NCBI GenBank assembly: GCA_029547705.1
Contig: JAKPOU010000001.1
Location: 197,437-261,436, forward strand
Origin: Bacteroidota bacterium
Lineage (GTDB): Bacteria > Bacteroidota > Bacteroidia > Bacteroidales > VadinHA17
Direction: 5' to 3'
DNA: 64,000 bases
The translations under genes and the position numbers were made by a program. Each line of letters opens with the position of its first letter. Position 1 is the first letter of the stretch. The notes beneath the pieces were generated by a model. The model saw only the letters and a list, made by a program, of their open reading frames with translations. It was not told the DNA's origin and did not search any database. This document shows, in pieces, positions 45,345 through 54,655 of this stretch.

Positions 45345-46763
45345 ATGACAGCCGAGGAATTCCGGAAACATGCGCACGAGCTTGTAGAATGGATAACAGA
45401 CTATCTCGAAAACAAGGAGAAATACCCTGTTAAACCGCGGGTAAAACCCGGAGAGATATTCAGCAGGCTGCCGGACGGGGCCCCACAGGAACCTGAGCCC
45501 TTTGAAAAGATACAGAAGGATTTCGATGAAATAATAATGCCGGGGATGACTCACTGGCAGAGCCCCAATTTTTTTGCATACTTCCCCGCCAACAGCAGTC
45601 CTCCCTCCGTCCTTGCAGAGATGCTCACCGCAACCCTGGGAGCGCAGTGCATGATCTGGGATACCTCACCTGCCGCGGCTGAACTGGAGGAAAAAATGAT
45701 GATCTGGCTCCGGGACCTTACCGGCCTGCCGGATGATTTCGAGGGAGTGATTCAGGACAGTGCATCAACGGCAACCCTGGCAGCAATTATTACAGCGAGG
45801 GAAAAATCATCCGGTTTTCTGGTCAATGAGCAGGGATTCCCGGGTTCACCGGTACTGAGGGTATACTGCTCCGGACAGGCCCATTCCTCAATTGAGAAGG
45901 CAGTAAAAATATGCGGAATAGGTAAGGCCAATCTTGTTAAAATCCCTGTCAGGAAAGATTTCTCAATGGATCCCGTATTGCTTGAAAAAGCTGTATCAGA
46001 CGATCTCCGGAAGGGTTACAGGCCATGCTGCGTGGTAGCCACAATCGGAACCACCGGAACAACGGCAGTTGACCCTCTGAGGGAGATAGGGGAGATCTGC
46101 AGCAGAAACGGTATCTGGCTCCATGTTGATGCCGCCATGGCCGGAACGGCACTTATACTTCCTGAATACCGGTGGATGACAGATGGCAGGGAATATATCG
46201 ACAGCTTCCTGTTCAATCCTCATAAATGGATGTTTACGAATTTTGACTGCACGGCTTTTTTTATAAAGGACGCAGGCCGGCTGATCAGAACATTTGAGAT
46301 CCTTCCCGAATATCTCCGGACCCGTACCAGGGGACAGGTGAATGACTACCGCGACTGGGGCATACCCCTGGGAAGGAGGTTCAGGGCACTGAAACTCTGG
46401 TACGTGATGAGATCATACGGCGCGGAAGGGCTGCGGGAAAAAATCCGGAATCATATTGAATATGCGGCGAATCTGAAGAATCTGATCCTTGCGGAGGATG
46501 ATTTTGAACTGCTGGCACCGGTAGTCATCAATGTTGTCTGTTTCAGATATAAACCCGCGGGATACAGTGAAGAAAAACTGAATGCGCTTAATGAACAGCT
46601 CAATCATGCCCTGAATGATTCAGGGAAAATCTACCTTACCCATACAATTTTAAACGGCATTTATACATTGCGGATGGTTACGGCTCAGACAGACCTGACA
46701 TCCGCCCATGTTGAAAAGGCCTGGGAACTTATAAAAACCACGGCGAGGGCCATCACAGCCTGA
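45345..46763 (+). CDS. Aromatic-L-amino-acid decarboxylase-like PLP enzyme
   Basis: 472 residues of the group II decarboxylase family, closest by motif to aromatic amino acid decarboxylases. It has THWQSPNFFAYFPANSSPPSVLAEM (substrate pocket segment), DSASTATLAAI, HVDAAMAG (PLP-contacting Asp) and NPHKWMF with the Schiff-base Lys294. Family members turn tryptophan, tyrosine, phenylalanine or DOPA into tryptamine, tyramine, phenethylamine or dopamine. The start is 10 bases after atpC, so it is probably co-transcribed. The 3' end overlaps the converging gene by 11 bases. Substrate cannot be fixed from sequence. Confidence 0.9.
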   Translation: MTAEEFRKHAHELVEWITDYLENKEKYPVKPRVKPGEIFSRLPDGAPQEPEPFEKIQKDFDEIIMPGMTHWQSPNFFAYFPANSSPPSVLAEMLTATLGAQCMIWDTSPAAAELEEKMMIWLRDLTGLPDDFEGVIQDSASTATLAAIITAREKSSGFLVNEQGFPGSPVLRVYCSGQAHSSIEKAVKICGIGKANLVKIPVRKDFSMDPVLLEKAVSDDLRKGYRPCCVVATIGTTGTTAVDPLREIGEICSRNGIWLHVDAAMAGTALILPEYRWMTDGREYIDSFLFNPHKWMFTNFDCTAFFIKDAGRLIRTFEILPEYLRTRTRGQVNDYRDWGIPLGRRFRALKLWYVMRSYGAEGLREKIRNHIEYAANLKNLILAEDDFELLAPVVINVVCFRYKPAGYSEEKLNALNEQLNHALNDSGKIYLTHTILNGIYTLRMVTAQTDLTSAHVEKAWELIKTTARAITA

Positions 46764-49700
46764 TGCTGCCGGGCCCTGATCTTCCTATACTCATTCCATG
46801 GATATCAATGCTGAATATTGCCTCAAGCACGGGCGATGCGAAGTCTGCTGACCACGCGGCCTGTACTCCTGCAGATATCATGTACGGAAGCCTCAGGACA
46901 TGAAAATCCGCTATCAGCTCAGCTCCCGTGGAAGTGAATGATTCAGCATATCTGTGAACATGGTCCACTCTGAATCCGCCCGATGAGCGGTGTTGCAGGT
47001 AATAATTGTTGGTGCCCCTGGCATAGTCGAAAAATATGCCTGCACGCAGGCGTTTCAGATACAGGAGGCTGCCGATGCTGAGGTCGGGACAGGCAAGCGG
47101 AGCCCTGTAATCAGCCGAAGCGAAGAAGATCTTTTCGGATATGATGTTCCGGTAACCCCTTGGAAAATGTAACCTGTTGGTTCTCAAAAATTCAGCAGAT
47201 CCCTGCTGCTCGCCTTCCAGTCTGATGCGAAGGGAATTATTGGGAAACAGTCCGGGAAAGAAGAATGCAGTCTGCACACTGGCCAGCGGCGCATAAAAAT
47301 CCCTGTCCCACGGGTATGAGGAATAATAAAGATCAATAACCTGGGCATATATGGGATAAATGTCACGCACAGAGGATCTGCGGGCATTGTAAAAGTACAG
47401 CCTGGCGGCAGTCATGGTCTGTCCGTAGTCATACAGTGCATCTTCCTTAACGTATATGTAGTTGTTCCGGAACGACAAAGAAAGGGATGGCTGCAGGAAC
47501 TGATAGTATTTGCCGCTGGAAAAACGCAGGGGAAGGGAAAGTGAATTGGTGAAATGTATTCCTGGGTTTACGGATAGGGGATCGGGATCTTCTGATTTTG
47601 ACTTCAGTACCGAAGGATTGTCACCGTAATGTATTCCTGCGTCGTATACCGGATACCAGCCTTCCCACCTTATTCCGGAATGTAATTTATGCAGCCTGTC
47701 ACTATATTCGTATCCTGCCGAAGCTGTAAGAGTGCTCAGGTGATTCTGGCTGAAAACCGTGAATCCCGGTCTGACAGCCAGCGGATCTGCCTTTATTTCT
47801 TCAATATCCGCATAAAAAGGCATCCAGCTGTGAATGTTAAAAAGATGCCGCCACTTATTATATCTTTCCGTTACATATTCTCTTGTTTCCGGCTGTTTCC
47901 CGGTTTCCTCCCGCTCTTTTTCAGGAGTTTCCGTCCGTTCTCCGGGAGTTTCCGTCCGTTCTCCGGGGGTCTTGATCCTGTCAATCAGGAAAGCCGTTCC
48001 TGAACCGGATTTATAAACAGTATCCTGTCCGGCAGTTCGTTCATAGCCTGCCTCCATGCCGGCAGTTCGTTCAGAACCGGCATCTTCCTCCCCGGCAGTG
48101 ATCCCGGTCATACAAAGCTTGTTTCCCGTAAGGGAATAGTTGCTGAAAACGATTTTTTTCCCGTCAGGCAGGGGATCTGTTGCTCCGAAGAATACACTGG
48201 TGATCCTTATGGTTCTCTTATCAGGTGTAAGCACGTATACATTTTCGGTACCCGATTCAGAGCTGACAAAGAAGAGGGAATCGTTTCTGATAACTGCCGA
48301 CTGATAATCCACAGGGCTTTCGGGGATCAGCTTTTCCCATTTCATGTCCTGCAAACTGAAGGAAATGATTCCTTCTCCCTCGGCAGTCAGGCTGATCATG
48401 CTTATTTTCCTGCCGTCGTCCGACCACCTGGGCTTCTGCAGACTGGCATTGCCGGGAACCGGTACTGATTTGATTATTTTCCCGCTTCTGCGGTCTATCA
48501 GCACCAGGTTGTTTTTATTTCCGGCGGTATTCTCGCTTGCAGCAATTAGTTCCGAATCAGGGGAAATTGCTGCCGACATATACCTCGTCTTCCTTGAAAG
48601 CTGCCGTGTGACTCCGTTTCCTGTGTCCATAAGCCTGATAACGGAATAGTTCCTGTTTGCCCATCTCGGATCAGGCCGGGTTTCGACCCATGCAAGAAAT
48701 CCCCTGCCGGATGAGATCACATAGGGGTACATGCTTCCCGGCGACTGTATCTTTCGCTCCGTCCTGTCCGTGCTGTTGACGATGACGATGGCAGGGGGCT
48801 CGTCCAGCGAAGTTCTGACAGCTGCATATCTGTTCTCTGATATCCTGACCGGGCTGTGATAACTGATATATTTATTTCCTCCGGGGGGACTTATCATTTC
48901 ATATTCCGCGGGATTATGAAGCTCTATTTCATCTTTCCATATAACAGTCAGAGTATCAAATGTTTCATCAGCCAGCATTTTTTTTGTCTTTCCGATACTG
49001 TGCCGCAGGCTCAGGTTCACCGGATTGGCGAGAAAAGGTGCATTGGCGGTCAGCCTGAGGGCCCTTTCCCATACATCCCTGTCATATCTCAGTTTCGACC
49101 ATGCAATGATCTGGTAACCCGATTCGTAATGATCAGGTATAAAATACCTGTAGGAGCCGTTTACAAGCTGATCGTACTTATACATTTTTCCTCTTTCAAG
49201 GCTGACGGCTTTCAGATATTTCTGGAATGATGCTGTTCTGCCCCTGCCCGACGGGGTGAAGAAGGATTCATTGAAAACAGCATCCCCTTCCAGGAACCAT
49301 TGAGGGACAAGTGAAGCCACCACTCCCGGGAACTGCTGTCCGAAAAACATACTCATTGCCCGCGAAAATCCCCTGCTGAAGGTATCCATCTGGTAAACAT
49401 GGGTCAGCTCATGATATGCAAGCTGGCTAAAGGGGTCAAGGGGTATCGAATTCTGCTCGGGGGTAGGGTAAATCTCCATTCTCCTGGGAGCCCAGGCAAC
49501 GTATCCGTTTGACTGTGTGGTATAATTGTGGATTATTACAGGGAGGCGGTATCTGCCTGCAAAACCCGGATATGACACTGCCTTGTGTGCATCCTCAAGA
49601 ACCCTTGCAAATTCCTTTCCTGCCGCATCATACTCCTCCGGGAAAATGATTCTGAAAGGGCCGGTCTTTATCTGCAGCCATTTCAGTCCTGCCGGATCCT

Positions 49701-49782
49701 GACCGGTATTATAGTATTGGGCTGACAGCAGCAATGAAATCTGAAAGATTAAAGCAGATACTATATGCCTTTTAATTTTCAT
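46753..49782 (-). CDS. Secreted gluzincin-like metallopeptidase with TolB-type propeller and C-terminal barrel
   Basis: 1009 residues from the ATG at 49782 (signal peptide MKIKRHIVSALIFQISLLLSA). Residues about 40-260 form a peptidase-MA-like domain with HELTH (His124, Glu125, His128) and the downstream Glu165 in WFLEGDAVF, complete zinc and catalytic ligands. About 270-580 are WD40/TolB-like strand repeats (SPDSELIAASE, WSDDGRKISMIS, DPLPDGKKIVFSNY). A Glu/Thr/Gly-rich linker follows (about 585-640) with an ERTAG and PGERTET repeat, then about 370 residues of barrel-like strands (YDAGIHYGDNPS, YFYNARRSSVRDIYPIYAQVIDLYY). The layout suggests an outer-membrane-anchored protease; substrate unknown. 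Confidence 0.8.
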   Translation of the reverse strand: MKIKRHIVSALIFQISLLLSAQYYNTGQDPAGLKWLQIKTGPFRIIFPEEYDAAGKEFARVLEDAHKAVSYPGFAGRYRLPVIIHNYTTQSNGYVAWAPRRMEIYPTPEQNSIPLDPFSQLAYHELTHVYQMDTFSRGFSRAMSMFFGQQFPGVVASLVPQWFLEGDAVFNESFFTPSGRGRTASFQKYLKAVSLERGKMYKYDQLVNGSYRYFIPDHYESGYQIIAWSKLRYDRDVWERALRLTANAPFLANPVNLSLRHSIGKTKKMLADETFDTLTVIWKDEIELHNPAEYEMISPPGGNKYISYHSPVRISENRYAAVRTSLDEPPAIVIVNSTDRTERKIQSPGSMYPYVISSGRGFLAWVETRPDPRWANRNYSVIRLMDTGNGVTRQLSRKTRYMSAAISPDSELIAASENTAGNKNNLVLIDRRSGKIIKSVPVPGNASLQKPRWSDDGRKISMISLTAEGEGIISFSLQDMKWEKLIPESPVDYQSAVIRNDSLFFVSSESGTENVYVLTPDKRTIRITSVFFGATDPLPDGKKIVFSNYSLTGNKLCMTGITAGEEDAGSERTAGMEAGYERTAGQDTVYKSGSGTAFLIDRIKTPGERTETPGERTETPEKEREETGKQPETREYVTERYNKWRHLFNIHSWMPFYADIEEIKADPLAVRPGFTVFSQNHLSTLTASAGYEYSDRLHKLHSGIRWEGWYPVYDAGIHYGDNPSVLKSKSEDPDPLSVNPGIHFTNSLSLPLRFSSGKYYQFLQPSLSLSFRNNYIYVKEDALYDYGQTMTAARLYFYNARRSSVRDIYPIYAQVIDLYYSSYPWDRDFYAPLASVQTAFFFPGLFPNNSLRIRLEGEQQGSAEFLRTNRLHFPRGYRNIISEKIFFASADYRAPLACPDLSIGSLLYLKRLRAGIFFDYARGTNNYYLQHRSSGGFRVDHVHRYAESFTSTGAELIADFHVLRLPYMISAGVQAAWSADFASPVLEAIFSIDIHGMSIGRSGPGSIRL
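47924..47965. repeat. Two perfect 21-base tandem repeats
   Basis: A 21-base unit beginning GGAGTTTCCGTCCG occurs twice head to tail without mismatch. On the minus strand it encodes the duplicated PGERTET in the linker of the metallopeptidase/barrel protein. Confidence 0.85.
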
Positions 49783-49798
49783 CAGATCAAACAATTCT

Positions 49799-49806
49799 CA
49801 AAAATA
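49799..49806 (-). promoter_or_regulatory. -7 promoter element for the metallopeptidase/barrel gene
   Basis: TATTTTTG on the minus strand, full -7 match, 17 bases before the ATG at 49782. Confidence 0.4.
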
Positions 49807-49905
49807 GCAAATTAAGCGGACCGTGCATGAATGCCGGTGATAAACAAAAAATTCAGTACTTTCGTGCCGTTGGAGCAAAGACAGGATATATCAAATACAG
49901 GGCCG

Positions 49906-52900
49906 ATGAAAAAATATAAACTGATAAACGACACTACGGGCTGGGTGGTATTTGCAATAGCTGCTGCTGCTTATCTTCTCACAATGGAGCCGACAACAAG
50001 CTTCTGGGACTGCGGGGAGTTTATTGCATCAGCCTATAAGATGGAGATAGGCCATCCTCCGGGCAGTCAGGTTTTTATGGTTCTTGCGAGGTTCTTCACG
50101 CTTTTTGCGGGGGGAAATGTGGCAAAAGTTGCTGTAATGGTTAATGCAATGTCAGCTCTTGCAAGTGCTTTCACAATTTTATTTTTATTCTGGACCATCA
50201 CCCACCTGGCCAGGAGAATCATGGTAAGGAACGGAAATGAAGCTTCACTGTCTGATATTATTGCCATCATGGCTGCAGGTGTCGTGGGAAGCCTTGCATT
50301 TACCTTTTCGGATTCATTCTGGTTTTCCGCTGTAGAAGGGGAGGTATATGCCACATCATCCTTTTTTACGGCCGCATCCTTCTGGGCAATACTGAAATGG
50401 GAGGATGAGGCGGAAGAGAAACATGCCGGCCGCTGGATAATCCTGGTGGCATATCTCATGGGTCTTTCAATAGGTGTTCATCTTCTTAACCTTCTGGCGC
50501 TTCCGGCCATTGTCCTTGTCTATTATTTCAAAAAATCGGAATTTACCTGGAAGGGACTGGTGCTTTCTCTCGGGATCTCGTTTATAATCCTTGCCATTCT
50601 TATGTGGGGAATTATTCCCGGTATAGTCAGAATATCATCCAGGCTGGATTTGTTCTTTGTAAACAAGCTGAACCTTCCTGTGAACAGCGGAATGATTTTT
50701 CACGGCATCCTTCTTGTTGTATTGTTTACAGCGGCTATCTATTATTCCCTCAATTCGGCAGACAGGGTTAAGAACAGCATTATTGCGGCAGCAGCTGTTT
50801 TTCTTACGGGAGCATGGGTGATTTCCGGATCAGTCCTGCTCAATCTGGTTGTTTTCCTTGTACTGGCAGGAATCATCTGGTATATAGCCTCCGGCAGCAG
50901 GGTCACCCTCAATACCGTGATCACGGCCCTGGCAGTCGTTCTGATAGGATATTCCTCTTCGGCAATAATTGTGATCAGGTCATCTGCCAATCCGCCGCTC
51001 AATGAAAATAATCCGTCCAATCCCTTTAACCTCCTGTACTATTTCAACAGGGAACAGTACGGCAGCCGGCCCCTGATAAGAGGAGCCTACTACAATGCCC
51101 CGGTACTTGATTACAAGACCGGAAAGCCGGCCTATGCCCTTGAGGACGGAAAATACATCATCACACATCATGAACTGGAAAGGGTTTTTGATGAAAGATT
51201 TTATACGCTTTTTCCGAGGATGTGGAGTGATCAGCCGGATCATGAGGAAATGTACAGGCAATGGGGCGGAACGAAGGGTATTCCGCTTCAGGTGACCGGC
51301 CAGTCGGGAGAAAAATCAATAATAAGGAAACCCAGGTTCAGTGAAAATCTGAGATTCATGTTTACATACCAGTACGGTTATATGTATTTCCGTTATTTTA
51401 TGTGGAATTTTGCCGGGAAGCAGAATGACACCCAGGGAACCGGCGGAGCTGTCAACGGCAACTGGATCTCCGGCTTTAAATTCCTGGATGAGCCAAGGGT
51501 CGGAACAAGTGATCTGCCCCCTGAACAAAGGAATGACACATCCAGGAACAAATATTATCTCCTTCCCTTTTTCCTGGGCCTGATAGGATTATTCTACCAT
51601 CTTAACCGTGATATAAAAAACTGGTGGATCGTGATGCTGCTTTTCATCATGACCGGGATAGCGATTGTCTTTTACCTCAACCAGTACCCAAACCAGCCAA
51701 GGGAACGTGATTATGCCTATGTCGGCTCGTTTTATTTCTATGCCGTATGGATAGGGTTTGGGGTACTTGCGCTTTTTGAAGCCTTTTCACGTCTGGCAGG
51801 CAAAAAAGTTGCAGCCCCTCTGGCCGGTATTCTGTGCCTTGCCGCCGTTCCGGCCCTCATGGCGGTTGAGAACTGGGATGATCACGACAGATCGGGCCGT
51901 TATCTGGCACGTGACGTTGCTTTCAATTATCTCGAATCATGTGCGCCCAATGCCATTCTCTTCACAAACGGCGACAATGACACTTTCCCCCTGTGGTATG
52001 CCCAGGAAGTTGAGGGAAGGCGTACCGATGTGAGGGTTTGCAACCTCATGCTGCTGAACACCGACTGGTATATTGATCAGATGAAAAGGAAGACCTATGA
52101 ATCGGATCCGCTTCCGGTCACGTTTTCAGAGAAAAAATACTATGATGGCATTAACAACCAGGTTTTCATTGTTGAGAAAACAAAGGAAGCAGTGGATATA
52201 GGCACCATTATCGACTGGATAAAAAGTGATAATCCCGCAACAAAAGTCAGGGTATCGGCAACGGAACTCCTGGACATCATTCCCTCCAGGACAATACGGA
52301 TACCCGTTGATGCCCGGAAAGTAATTGAATCAGGAACTGTAAGCCCGGAGGATTCTGCCAGTATAGTACCCTATATAGATATCCGGCTGAAAGGCAATTC
52401 GATAATGAAAAGCCAGCTGATTGTCCTTGACATTCTGGCGCACAATAACTGGGAACGTCCCGTTTATTATGTTACCGGATTCCATAACGATACCTTTGGT
52501 CTTGAAGAATATTTTCAGCTGGAGGGCCTGGCTTACCGGCTGGTTCCGATAAGAACCGAAAACAGGGGCTGGCTTGATTACGGAAGGATTAAACCGGATA
52601 TCCTGTATGATAATATGATGAATAAATTCGCATGGGGAGGCGCCAATGATGTAAAAGTGAATATTGACTATCATCACAGGCGTACCCTGACAGTTGTAAG
52701 GGCAAGGCTGAACTATGCAAGGCTGGCCGGCAGGCTGGCCGCGGAAGGCAGGAAGGAAGATGCCCTGAAGGTTCTGGACCGCTGTATGGAGGTGCTTCCG
52801 GTTTTTAATATACCCTATGATCCCTATTTCCCGGATCTCATTGACAGCTATTTCAAGGCAGGAAACGCTGACAGGGCAATAAGCCTGTCAACAGATTTCT

Positions 52901-53148
52901 GCAATCATTATTATGAAACGCTTGATTATTATCTGAAGCAGAAACAGTACATAATCAGTTCTGCCATGTATGATATACAGCTGGCCCTGCAGCAAACCTC
53001 AAAAGTGGCTGATATATGTGAAGCTGCCGGACAGGAAGATCTGGCCAATGAGATAAACGACAGGGTTACGGCTTATTATGTAACTTATATGGGGATGCAG
53101 GCGCCACCGCCGGATGCTGACCCCGGAGAGATTCAGCCGGCAAGGTAA
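49906..53148 (+). CDS. DUF2723 family membrane protein (GT117-like, protein O-mannosyltransferase fold)
   Basis: 1080 residues from the ATG at 49906 (MKKYKLINDTTGWVVF), where homology begins. The first half has about 11 membrane helices and the GT-C type acidic loop EPTTSFWDCGEFIASAYKMEIGHPPG between TM1 and TM2. The second half is soluble, with WYAQEVEGRRTDVRVCNL and NWERPVYYVTG typical of DUF2723, and ends in TPR-like helices (about 950-1060). Bacteroidota members are thought to transfer sugars from lipid carriers to proteins in the periplasm. The 3' end overlaps a converging receiver gene by 16 bases. Confidence 0.88.
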   Translation: MKKYKLINDTTGWVVFAIAAAAYLLTMEPTTSFWDCGEFIASAYKMEIGHPPGSQVFMVLARFFTLFAGGNVAKVAVMVNAMSALASAFTILFLFWTITHLARRIMVRNGNEASLSDIIAIMAAGVVGSLAFTFSDSFWFSAVEGEVYATSSFFTAASFWAILKWEDEAEEKHAGRWIILVAYLMGLSIGVHLLNLLALPAIVLVYYFKKSEFTWKGLVLSLGISFIILAILMWGIIPGIVRISSRLDLFFVNKLNLPVNSGMIFHGILLVVLFTAAIYYSLNSADRVKNSIIAAAAVFLTGAWVISGSVLLNLVVFLVLAGIIWYIASGSRVTLNTVITALAVVLIGYSSSAIIVIRSSANPPLNENNPSNPFNLLYYFNREQYGSRPLIRGAYYNAPVLDYKTGKPAYALEDGKYIITHHELERVFDERFYTLFPRMWSDQPDHEEMYRQWGGTKGIPLQVTGQSGEKSIIRKPRFSENLRFMFTYQYGYMYFRYFMWNFAGKQNDTQGTGGAVNGNWISGFKFLDEPRVGTSDLPPEQRNDTSRNKYYLLPFFLGLIGLFYHLNRDIKNWWIVMLLFIMTGIAIVFYLNQYPNQPRERDYAYVGSFYFYAVWIGFGVLALFEAFSRLAGKKVAAPLAGILCLAAVPALMAVENWDDHDRSGRYLARDVAFNYLESCAPNAILFTNGDNDTFPLWYAQEVEGRRTDVRVCNLMLLNTDWYIDQMKRKTYESDPLPVTFSEKKYYDGINNQVFIVEKTKEAVDIGTIIDWIKSDNPATKVRVSATELLDIIPSRTIRIPVDARKVIESGTVSPEDSASIVPYIDIRLKGNSIMKSQLIVLDILAHNNWERPVYYVTGFHNDTFGLEEYFQLEGLAYRLVPIRTENRGWLDYGRIKPDILYDNMMNKFAWGGANDVKVNIDYHHRRTLTVVRARLNYARLAGRLAAEGRKEDALKVLDRCMEVLPVFNIPYDPYFPDLIDSYFKAGNADRAISLSTDFCNHYYETLDYYLKQKQYIISSAMYDIQLALQQTSKVADICEAAGQEDLANEINDRVTAYYVTYMGMQAPPPDADPGEIQPAR

Positions 53149-53552
53149 TGGCTTGAAACGCTTTCGAAAAGATATTTCTCCAAAAGGGAGAAAATTTTTT
53201 CCGGGAGTATAGGCTTCAGTATGTATTCGTTACATCCTGCCAGAAAGGCTTCCTTCCTGCTTTGTTCGGATGCATAGCCGGTAACCATGATTACGGGTAC
53301 CTTTTTCTCCCTCCGGCGGAATATGCGTGTGCATTCGATCCCGTTCACCAGGGGTACGAGAAAATCCATGAACACCAGATCAATCCTGTCATTTCCGGTG
53401 CTGATATAATCAACAAATTCCTTGCCGTTGCGGAAAACCTTTATGGAGGCACCCGAATTCCTGAGAAGGGTTTCATAATACCTTACCGACGGAAGATCGT
53501 CTTCCACGATGACAATCTTCTTGTCCCCGAGATTAAGACTATTGACTTTCAA
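53133..53552 (-). CDS. Stand-alone response regulator receiver
   Basis: 139 residues, receiver domain only: VEDD acidic pair, Asp63 in LVFMDFLVP, MVTGYAS and the KPI lysine. No output domain, so it probably acts by protein contact or phospho-relay. The start must be TTG at 53552, because a TAG precedes it directly and no ATG lies before the receiver fold. No kinase is adjacent; the decayed hybrid kinase in this window is 42 kb away. Confidence 0.88.
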   Translation of the reverse strand: MKVNSLNLGDKKIVIVEDDLPSVRYYETLLRNSGASIKVFRNGKEFVDYISTGNDRIDLVFMDFLVPLVNGIECTRIFRRREKKVPVIMVTGYASEQSRKEAFLAGCNEYILKPILPEKIFSLLEKYLFESVSSHYLAG

Positions 53553-53574
53553 CTATGAATCAGACTAAGTATTG

Positions 53575-53582
53575 CAAATGTA
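53575..53582 (-). promoter_or_regulatory. -7 promoter element for the receiver gene
   Basis: TACATTTG on the minus strand fits TAnnTTTG fully, 22 bases before the TTG start, which supports that start. Confidence 0.45.
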
Positions 53583-53781
53583 AATTTACGATAAGAATCA
53601 CAGGAGAACCCCGGACCGGCTTACATTTTTAAACAACTTTTCAACATGATGTAAACAGCAGTTGTGCAGTCCATTTTTTCAGGCTTTGCGGCCTGCGGAG
53701 AGGAGATTGGTTTTCAGTGGAAAACGGCTGTTGGAACCGGAATTATTTTGATGTGATGTGTCCGTCGCAGGACATGCCATT

Positions 53782-54015
53782 TTAACGGCACACATACTCT
53801 GTTGTGACGTTTCCCATAGTCTTGGGCGGAGTAGCCTGGATGGCTGCCAGTGCAGCACCACAATATTCCGTTTCGTTCGGATCATAAGTCACCTCTCCTG
53901 TAAGAAGATCAGTCGAAACCAGCCTGCATTTTTTACACCGGATCAGATCTTCACAGGAAGTGACAGCCCATGTTATGAGTGCAAACAACAGGGTAAACAG
54001 AATTTTCCTTTTCAT
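53782..54015 (-). CDS. Small cysteine-rich lipoprotein
   Basis: 77 residues from the ATG at 54015. A lipoprotein signal peptide (MKRKILFTLLFALITWAVTSC) ends in a lipobox Cys at 21, then a short mature part with CKKC and two more cysteines, five in all. No family is recognised. The paired cysteines suggest a metal site or disulfides. A -7 element sits directly upstream, and the neighbours are unrelated, so the function is unknown. Confidence 0.7.
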   Translation of the reverse strand: MKRKILFTLLFALITWAVTSCEDLIRCKKCRLVSTDLLTGEVTYDPNETEYCGAALAAIQATPPKTMGNVTTEYVCR

Positions 54016-54033
54016 AAGAATCCTGTTTTGTTT

Positions 54034-54041
54034 CAAAATTA
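54034..54041 (-). promoter_or_regulatory. -7 promoter element for the cysteine-rich lipoprotein
   Basis: TAATTTTG on the minus strand, full match to TAnnTTTG, 18 bases before the start codon; its presence supports the small gene being real. Confidence 0.4.
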
Positions 54042-54184
54042 TAAAATATCCTTTTAAATAATTGCGGCATGACTTAAAAAGTCCGTAAATGTATTGTTTT
54101 ATCGGAAAGCATGCATCAAATCATTAAATTGGCAGTCATTAACCAGGAATGAAAATTGTATCAACGGAATAACTCTTGAATATC

Positions 54185-54562
54185 ATGGAAGAAAATAAAA
54201 TGAAAAAGCATGTGGTTGTGGTAGGGGCAATCCACATTGGATTCGGTTTTATCGGCCTTATCGGGGCTTTGGCTATTTTTTTCGCACTCCGTTTTGCCAG
54301 GGGATTTGTAACGGATGCGGAAGTGGCTGAAATGGTTCTGGGGTTTTTATCAGTCAGTCTGCCCCTCCTTGTGGGGTTTTTGTCAACACTGGCATTAGCC
54401 GGGGGAATCGGCCTGATATCCTTCCAGCCGTGGGCCCGTTATCTGATAATTGTGGTTGCTGCTCTTGGCTGCCTCAACATACCCATCGGTACCCTGAAAG
54501 GAGTATATTCTCTCTGGGTCCTGCTGCAGGATGAAACCATCAGACTTTTCGCCGGGGAATAA
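54185..54562 (+). CDS. Hypothetical small membrane protein
   Basis: 125 residues from the ATG at 54185 (another ATG at 54200 would drop five residues). Three hydrophobic helices: about 10-35 (HIGFGFIGLIGALAIFFAL), 52-78 (FLSVSLPLLVGFLSTLALAGGIGLI) and 85-112, with short loops. Not assigned to a family. It lies 93 bases before ettA on the same strand, without evident functional link. Confidence 0.7.
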   Translation: MEENKMKKHVVVVGAIHIGFGFIGLIGALAIFFALRFARGFVTDAEVAEMVLGFLSVSLPLLVGFLSTLALAGGIGLISFQPWARYLIIVVAALGCLNIPIGTLKGVYSLWVLLQDETIRLFAGE

Positions 54563-54655
54563 ATTATTTTCCGGACTCACGGCAACAATCCCGGATTCAG
54601 CGTCACTGGCTGTTCTGACAGATATGTTTTATATTAGCGGGAAATCAGGACACAT

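Noticed and set aside
53710..53725. GTTTTC-AGTG-GAAAAC hairpin downstream of the cysteine-rich lipoprotein
   Set aside because: A six-pair stem mostly of A-T pairs with no T run; not separable from chance.
53679..53885. A 68-codon minus frame next to the cysteine-rich lipoprotein
   Set aside because: It overlaps the better supported lipoprotein gene in another frame and has no signal or family.
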